Of a DNA stretch of 55,733 nucleotides, positions 50,901 to 55,733 are shown piece after piece. Each line of letters starts with the position of its first letter. Position 1 is the first letter of the stretch. Position numbers and translations under genes: made by a program. Origin of the DNA: Salaquimonas sp. (GTDB lineage Bacteria > Pseudomonadota > Alphaproteobacteria > Rhizobiales > Rhizobiaceae); the NCBI GenBank assembly GCA_022340185.1, contig JAJDOK010000087.1, positions 1 to 55,733 of the forward strand, written 5' to 3'. The notes below the pieces were generated by a model. That model did no database searches. It saw only the letters and a program-made list of their open reading frames with translations, and was not told the origin of the DNA.

Positions 50901-52586
50901 TCAGTTGCAACCGCCCATGATGCACACGCCGATCGCACCGCCGATCGCGCCGCCGATGATCTGACCGAGCGGGTTCGGGCGTTGCTGAACGATCACCGGC
51001 TGCTGCTGGGGCACGATAACCTGCTGTGGCTGCCCCACCACCACCGTTTGCGGCGACGAGACGACCGGCGGCGGGCGATTGTCGATTACTTGCTGCGGCG
51101 GCTGTTGGGGTGGCGGCTGGCGTGCCGAACGCGTCTGGACGGTCGGCGTCGTGCTGGCCTGACGTTGCGGCGTGAAGCACTGGCCACGCGAGTTCATGCG
51201 CTGGCCGGACGGGCAGCTTCTGACCACCGGGCAGCCATTGCCCTTGTAGTTCTTGAGCTGATCGAGCAATTCGGCGTCCGGATCGGCAGAGGCTAGCTCG
51301 ACCTTGGCGCCGCGCTTGAACCTGTCGAGCGCACCCTGGCTGCGCCTGCCCCAGATGCCGTCGGGGCGGCCGGGATTGCACGAAAGCCTGACGAGTTCCT
51401 GCTGGATGCCCTGCACGATCTCGCGCGGGTCGCTGGGTACATCCAGCTTGCGCGTCGTCTCTTCCTCGGGCTTCGGCTGCTCGAGGCTTGCAAGCTGCTG
51501 TTCCGGCGCGGGCTGGCTTGGCTTGTCGGTCTGTGCCGTCGCCTCGCCAGCCTTCTCGTTTTCACGCAGGCGCTGCAGTTTCAGGCGGGCGAGCTTGCCG
51601 TAGAAACTGGAGCCGAAGGTCGAGATGAACGCCTGCAATTCGTCCGGATTGTCGGTATCCTTGACCGCATCCCAGGCAAGTTTCTCGATCTGGGCCCTGT
51701 CGACGGACGAGTTCTTGCCGGTCGCCTTCGCCGTCCCGGAATCCGTCGCAGATTGCGACGTGCCGTCTGTCTCATCGTCCTTCGGAGCGAAATAGAACCG
51801 GCCGAGCAGTGAGGAGTTGATCCACGGTGTCTGCTGTTCGTCGGTCTCCTGGTAGACCTGCTGGCGCACATCGGTCATCATCGTCTGGATCTCGACATTC
51901 TCGCGGCCGATATTGTCGAGCAGCGCCTGGGTGAACGGGCTGTTGCGGCCCTTGCCGTCAAGCGCGACATTGTTCGGATCGGTGGAGAATGCGATCAGCG
52001 TGCCCGGTGCCGATTTCACTTCGGCAAGGCCCTTGCCGGCCCCGCCCGAGCGCGATGCTGCCTTGAACGAACGTGTCAGCGGATTGTCGCGGCAGGCGTC
52101 GAGGAAAAGCAGGATGGTCGAAACCTCGCGCTCCATCTGCCGCTGGATGAAATCGAGCGGAATCGTCTCGAAATCGAGATCGCTCTCGAAATCGAGCTTG
52201 GCATCGATGGGTGCCAGATAGTTGCGGCCGTTCACCTGCAGGCCGTGGCCGGCATAAAACAGCATGCCGACATCCGCGCCGCGCAGGTCGCTTGCGAATT
52301 CCCTGATCTTGTTGCGCATGCCGCGATTGGTCAGGTCCTGTCCCTCGACAACGATAAAGCCGAGTGATCTGAGCGCATTGGCGATGTCCGCGGCGTCATT
52401 GGAGGGATTGGCGAGTTGCGGCGCGTGCTCATACGCGCTGTTGCCGATGACCATCGCCACACGCTTGCCGGTCGACGCCTGCGCGCCCGCCGTCATCAGG
52501 GCGATGGTGGTGAGGAAGGCAGTCGCCGCCGCGAGAAGCATTCTCAGCCCGGGGCGGCCGACGATTCTCAATGCGAATGCCGTCAT
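50901..52586 (-). CDS. Caspase-family (C14) peptidase with peptidoglycan-binding-like domain
   Basis: A 561-residue exported protein. The signal segment ends near TAGAQAS. The caspase p20 domain has KRVAMVIGNSAYE, the catalytic His in LFYAGHGLQ (H114 when numbered from ATG 52586) and Cys in FLDACRDNP (C165). An SH-rich middle follows, then a PG_binding_1-like unit (VQGIQQELVRLSCNPGRPDG, IWGRRSQGALDRF). A Cys-containing segment (RSCPSGQRMNSRGQCF) precedes a Gln/Pro-rich linker. A C-terminal glycine zipper (GQIIGGAIGGAIG) ends in CIMGGCN. ATG 52586 has AGGGA upstream; GTG 52607 is a weaker alternative. Confidence 0.9.
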   Translation of the reverse strand: MTAFALRIVGRPGLRMLLAAATAFLTTIALMTAGAQASTGKRVAMVIGNSAYEHAPQLANPSNDAADIANALRSLGFIVVEGQDLTNRGMRNKIREFASDLRGADVGMLFYAGHGLQVNGRNYLAPIDAKLDFESDLDFETIPLDFIQRQMEREVSTILLFLDACRDNPLTRSFKAASRSGGAGKGLAEVKSAPGTLIAFSTDPNNVALDGKGRNSPFTQALLDNIGRENVEIQTMMTDVRQQVYQETDEQQTPWINSSLLGRFYFAPKDDETDGTSQSATDSGTAKATGKNSSVDRAQIEKLAWDAVKDTDNPDELQAFISTFGSSFYGKLARLKLQRLRENEKAGEATAQTDKPSQPAPEQQLASLEQPKPEEETTRKLDVPSDPREIVQGIQQELVRLSCNPGRPDGIWGRRSQGALDRFKRGAKVELASADPDAELLDQLKNYKGNGCPVVRSCPSGQRMNSRGQCFTPQRQASTTPTVQTRSARQPPPQQPPQQVIDNRPPPVVSSPQTVVVGQPQQVIVPQQQPVIVQQRPNPLGQIIGGAIGGAIGVCIMGGCN

Positions 52587-52607
52587 TGTCTCGTTTCCCT
52601 GTTTCAC

Positions 52608-52946
52608 TCCCCGGATGTCCTTGCGTAAAGGCTACTCGACCGGGGCTGTTTCGGCAAGTTTACACCCGTAACAATACAGATATTCGAAATGCTGTATCGG
52701 TACTTGTTTTCAGGCAGTTGCGGTGCGCAACCATTCACGCATTCACCTTGCCGTGCGAAGCGGTTGTGCATCGCTAATATGGCTGCGCCGCCAATTGGAC
52801 GCTGTGTCCTTCATCACAGGGCGCGCGATTTGTCGCCACATTGGTCGAAAATGACGATTCAACGCCGCAATTCAGCTAGGTATTTCGACGGCGGGCAAGA
52901 TAGCCTCTAATCCGGTCGAATGCCTTTCACAATTTGGGGAGGTCCC
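52608..52946. other. Divergent intergenic region before the DMGDH-like gene
   Basis: No gene is supported in these 339 nt. It must contain the promoters for the minus-strand caspase gene and the plus-strand oxidoreductase. Small open frames here lack ribosome binding sites. Confidence 0.5.
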
Positions 52947-55520
52947 ATGAAGAGCAATGTCAGGGTCGCCGTCATCGGTGGCGGGGTCGTAGGATGCTCG
53001 GTTTTGTACCATCTCGCGCGCGCCGGCTGGACCGATGTGATACTGATCGAACGCTCCGAATTGACATCGGGGTCGACCTGGCATGCTGCCGGCGGTTTCC
53101 ACACGCTCAATGGCGACCCGAACGTCGCCAAGCTGCAGGCCTACACCATCTCGCTCTACAGGGAACTGGAGGAACTGACCGGCCAGTCCTGCTCCTTGCA
53201 TCTCGTCGGCGGCTTCCAGATGGCCGATTCGCCCGAACGCATGGATTTCCTGCGCCTCGTTCACGCCAAATGCCGCTATCTCGGCATGGATACCGAACTC
53301 GTCACGCCGTCGGAGGCCAAGGCGATGTTCCCGATCATGGACGAGAAGAACTTCGTCGGCGCGCTGTGGGACCCGGTCGAGGGCCATCTCGATCCTTCCG
53401 GCACGACCCACGCCTACGCCAAGGCGGCGCGCCAGCTCGGCGCCGAGATCGTGCTGCGCAACCCGGTGAAGGAATTGACGCAGGAAGCGGACGGCACCTG
53501 GAACGTCGTCACCGAACAAGGCACCGTGAAGGCCGAACACGTCGTCAATGCCGGCGGCCTGTGGGCGCGCGAGATCGGCCGCATGGTCGGCCTCGAACTG
53601 CCGGTGCTCGCCATGGAGCACATGTATCTGTTGACCGAGGACATGCCCGAAGTCATCGAATACAACCAGTCGAGCGGCCGGGAACTGAGCCATGTCATTG
53701 ATTTCAGAGGAGAAATCTACACACGCCAGGAACGCCAGGGCATGCTGCTCGGCACTTATGAGAAGGCCTGCAAGCCGTGGTCGCCGGTCACCACGCCATG
53801 GGATTTCGGCCACGAATTGCTGCAGCCCGACATCGACCGCATCGCGCCGTCGCTCGAAGTCGGTTTCCGTCACTTCCCGCCAATCGAGCGCGCCGGCATC
53901 AAGCAGATCATCAACGGCCCGTTCACCTTCGCGCCCGACGGCAATCCGTTGGTCGGCCCGGTCCAGGGACTGACCAATTTCTGGTCGGCCTGCGCCGTGA
54001 TGGCCGGTTTCAGCCAGGGTGGCGGCGTCGGTCTCGCCCTGTCGAACTGGATGATCAACGGCGATCCGGGCTTCGACGTGTGGGGCATGGACGTTTCGCG
54101 CTTCGGCGAATGGGCGACGCTGAGATACACCAACGCCAAGGTGCGCGAGAACTATTCGCGCCGCTTCTCGATCCGCTTCCCCAACGAGGAATTGCCGGCT
54201 GCCCGCCCGGCCCAGACCACGCCGCTCTACGACATCATGGTCGGCCAGAACGCGGTGATGGGCGATTCGTGGGGCCTGGAGACGCCACTCTGGTTCGCAC
54301 CGTCGAAGGAAGAGGCAAGGGATATTCTTTCCTTCCATCGTTCCAATGATTTCAAATATATAGAGGAAGAAGTTAAAGCAGTTCGCGAGCAAATCGGCGT
54401 CACCGAGATCGCCAATTTCGCCAAATACGAGGTCAAGGGACCGGGTGCTGAAGCCTTCCTCAATTACCTGATGACCAATCGCATGCCGAAAAAGGGCCGC
54501 ATCGTGCTCACCCCGATGCTGAACGAATTCGGCAAGCTGATCGGCGATTTCACCATCGCAAAAGCGGGTGACGACCGTTTCATGGTCTGGGGTTCGTCGG
54601 CCGCGCAAATCTACCACATGCGCTGGTTCGAGCAGCACATGCCCAAAGACGGTTCGGTTTCGATCCATCGTTTCGACCAGGCGCTGGTCGGCCTGTCGAT
54701 CGCCGGGCCGAAGGCGCGGGATGTACTGGCGAAGCTTTGCGACGACGATGTTTCGGGTGAGGCCTTCCGGTTCATGGATTTCCGCCAAATGGCGGTCGGC
54801 GGCGCGCCCTGCATGGTCAACCGGCTCTCCTATACCGGTGATCTGGGTTACGAGATCTGGATGGCGCCGGCCTACGAGCGCAAGGTCTATGCTGCGATCA
54901 GGCAGGCCGGCGAAGCGTTCGGCATTGCCGATTTCGGCATGCGCGCGCTGCTGTCGATGCGTCTTGAAAAGAATTTCCCGACCTGGTTTCGCGAACTTCG
55001 CCCGATCTACGGTCCGTTCGAGGCCTCGATGGACCGCTTCATCAAGCTCGACAAGAACGACTTCATTGGCCGCGAGGCCGCTGCAAGGGAAAAGGCCGAC
55101 GGACCGGCGCTGAGGCGCGTCTCCTTTGCCATCGACGCGATTGATGCCGACGTGATGGGCGATGAGCCGATCTGGGCGAAGGTCGGCGACACTGATTATG
55201 GCACGGTTGAGGTGCCGCACGGCCACGGCCCGAAGCGCGTTGACGCTGCTGGCAATGTCGCCGGGCCATCGGCGGCCGAGGAGGGTGACGCTTCCATTCT
55301 CGGTACGAGGGACGGGGACTGGCGCGTCGTCGGCTGGGTGACCTCGGGCGGCTATGCGCACCACGTCAAACTGTCGATGGCGCAGGGTTATATACCGGCC
55401 GCGCTCGCCGATGAAACCGGTGAAGGCCTGTTCCAGATCGAGATCCTCGGCCACCGCCGCCCGGCGAAAATCCTGGTCGAACCGCCCTTCGATCCCTCAG
55501 GCGAGCGCATGCGAGCCTGA
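52947..55520 (+). CDS. FAD-dependent dimethylglycine/sarcosine dehydrogenase-like protein with GcvT domain
   Basis: An 857-residue protein of the DMGDH/SARDH family, which demethylates N-methyl amino acids using FAD and, usually, tetrahydrofolate. The N-terminal DAO domain has VAVIGGGVVGCSVLYHLARA (dinucleotide motif G11-G16) and SGSTWHAAGGFH with the His that binds FAD in relatives. Next is a linking segment, then a GcvT-like domain (residues ~430-850) with EIANFAKYEVKGPGAEAFL, MLNEFGKLIGDFTI, GLSIAGPKARDVL and SYTGDLGYEIW. RBS GGGGAGG precedes ATG 52947. The last seven codons lie inside the downstream tandem repeat. Confidence 0.92.
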   Translation: MKSNVRVAVIGGGVVGCSVLYHLARAGWTDVILIERSELTSGSTWHAAGGFHTLNGDPNVAKLQAYTISLYRELEELTGQSCSLHLVGGFQMADSPERMDFLRLVHAKCRYLGMDTELVTPSEAKAMFPIMDEKNFVGALWDPVEGHLDPSGTTHAYAKAARQLGAEIVLRNPVKELTQEADGTWNVVTEQGTVKAEHVVNAGGLWAREIGRMVGLELPVLAMEHMYLLTEDMPEVIEYNQSSGRELSHVIDFRGEIYTRQERQGMLLGTYEKACKPWSPVTTPWDFGHELLQPDIDRIAPSLEVGFRHFPPIERAGIKQIINGPFTFAPDGNPLVGPVQGLTNFWSACAVMAGFSQGGGVGLALSNWMINGDPGFDVWGMDVSRFGEWATLRYTNAKVRENYSRRFSIRFPNEELPAARPAQTTPLYDIMVGQNAVMGDSWGLETPLWFAPSKEEARDILSFHRSNDFKYIEEEVKAVREQIGVTEIANFAKYEVKGPGAEAFLNYLMTNRMPKKGRIVLTPMLNEFGKLIGDFTIAKAGDDRFMVWGSSAAQIYHMRWFEQHMPKDGSVSIHRFDQALVGLSIAGPKARDVLAKLCDDDVSGEAFRFMDFRQMAVGGAPCMVNRLSYTGDLGYEIWMAPAYERKVYAAIRQAGEAFGIADFGMRALLSMRLEKNFPTWFRELRPIYGPFEASMDRFIKLDKNDFIGREAAAREKADGPALRRVSFAIDAIDADVMGDEPIWAKVGDTDYGTVEVPHGHGPKRVDAAGNVAGPSAAEEGDASILGTRDGDWRVVGWVTSGGYAHHVKLSMAQGYIPAALADETGEGLFQIEILGHRRPAKILVEPPFDPSGERMRA

Positions 55521-55617
55521 CACCTCTCCGTGGCAGGGCAAGCTTTGGTGTCAAACCAAAGCGCCAGCCCGCGAACGGACGCCGGGACGGAGGTCCCGGC
55601 GGAAAGCAAGTCAATAT
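55502..55617. repeat. 116-bp tandem repeat, copy 1
   Basis: Begins inside the DMGDH-like gene, seven codons before its end, and runs to 55617. It contains two stems: CTTTGGT/ACCAAAG (55543-55561) and GCCGGGAC/GTCCCGGC (55581-55600) with a 4-nt loop GGAG. Confidence 0.95.
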
Positions 55618-55733
55618 CGAGCGCATGCGAGCCTGACACCTCTCCGTGGCAGGGCAAGCTTTGGTGTCAAACCAAAGCGCCAGCCCGCGAACGGACGCCG
55701 GGACGAAGGTCCCGGCGGAAAGCAAGTCGATAT
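55618..55733. repeat. 116-bp tandem repeat, copy 2
   Basis: Identical to copy 1 except at two positions: GGAG becomes GAAG in the loop of the second hairpin, and TCAATAT becomes TCGATAT at the end. It runs exactly to the window edge, so more copies may follow. Confidence 0.95.

Noticed and set aside
52872-55454. An 860-codon open frame on the minus strand over the DMGDH-like gene
   Set aside because: Same reason: the plus strand encodes clear FAD and GcvT motifs, and the minus translation has no family features.

Overview
The window looks like a chromosomal segment of a Rhizobiales alphaproteobacterium, most likely of the Phyllobacteriaceae type (Mesorhizobium, Aminobacter or Nitratireductor relatives). 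The reasons are a GC-rich sequence with strong third-position GC bias, a general L-amino-acid (Aap) transporter, the order hisI-folE-(NifU-like)-yidD-thrS, DUF2336, DUF3126, DUF192 and PAS_5 family proteins, an Anbu cluster, and alphaproteobacterial complex I accessory proteins. I read this from protein families; no search was run.

Layout. 1-4479: a truncated lipoprotein (M15/DUF882-like) running off the left edge, glyoxalase I, a double cold-shock-domain protein, a DUF192 protein, a Cys-rich hypothetical protein, tRNA-Pro(TGG) followed by a small GIY-YIG protein, and an NDUFS4-like complex I subunit. 4589-11214: tRNA-Arg(TCT), then a [NiFe]-hydrogenase accessory operon in one tightly overlapped run (hupG 3' remnant, hupH, hupJ, hupK, hypA, hypB, hypC, hypD, hypE). 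The structural genes, most of hupG, hupI and hypF are absent. 11468-18143: an MttB-family methyltransferase and the aapJQMP transporter operon; AapP carries an unusual Ala/Lys-rich tail. 18171-25339: DUF2459 protein, FAD monooxygenase, zinc-finger protein, alpha/beta hydrolase, cysE, DUF3126, a periplasmic transglutaminase-like cysteine peptidase, a PilZ protein and a PAS protein.

25340-36506: an intergenic region with an orphan terminator (candidate small RNA), rhomboid protease, CBS protein, a short repeat element, patatin-like lipase, hisI, folE, a Gly/Tyr-rich secreted protein, a NifU-like scaffold, an MNT/HEPN toxin-antitoxin pair whose toxin is broken by an amber codon, yidD, an R. etli-type asparaginase, a membrane protein, a LysE exporter and thrS. 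36637-43727: acyltransferase, a secreted hypothetical protein, nitroreductase, flavin reductase, a large DUF2336 protein with a disordered linker and an acidic C-terminal domain, NAD kinase and a small helical protein.

43762-55733: gamma-glutamyltransferase, a small secreted protein, the four-gene Anbu operon (circularly permuted ATP-grasp, alpha-E, transglutaminase, Anbu peptidase), a small secreted protein, a caspase-family protein with a peptidoglycan-binding-like domain and glycine zipper, a dimethylglycine-dehydrogenase-like FAD enzyme, and a 116-bp tandem repeat that includes the last codons of that gene.

The window is mostly ordinary core and semi-core chromosome. The strongest leads are the beheaded hydrogenase maturation operon beside tRNA-Arg, the Anbu peptide-synthesis/proteolysis operon, the 116-bp repeat and its diverged relative 28 kb away, the DUF2336 fusion with a possible internal start, the AapP tail, and the orphan terminator at 25821-25855. 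I saw no CRISPR array, insertion sequence, integrase or prophage gene.
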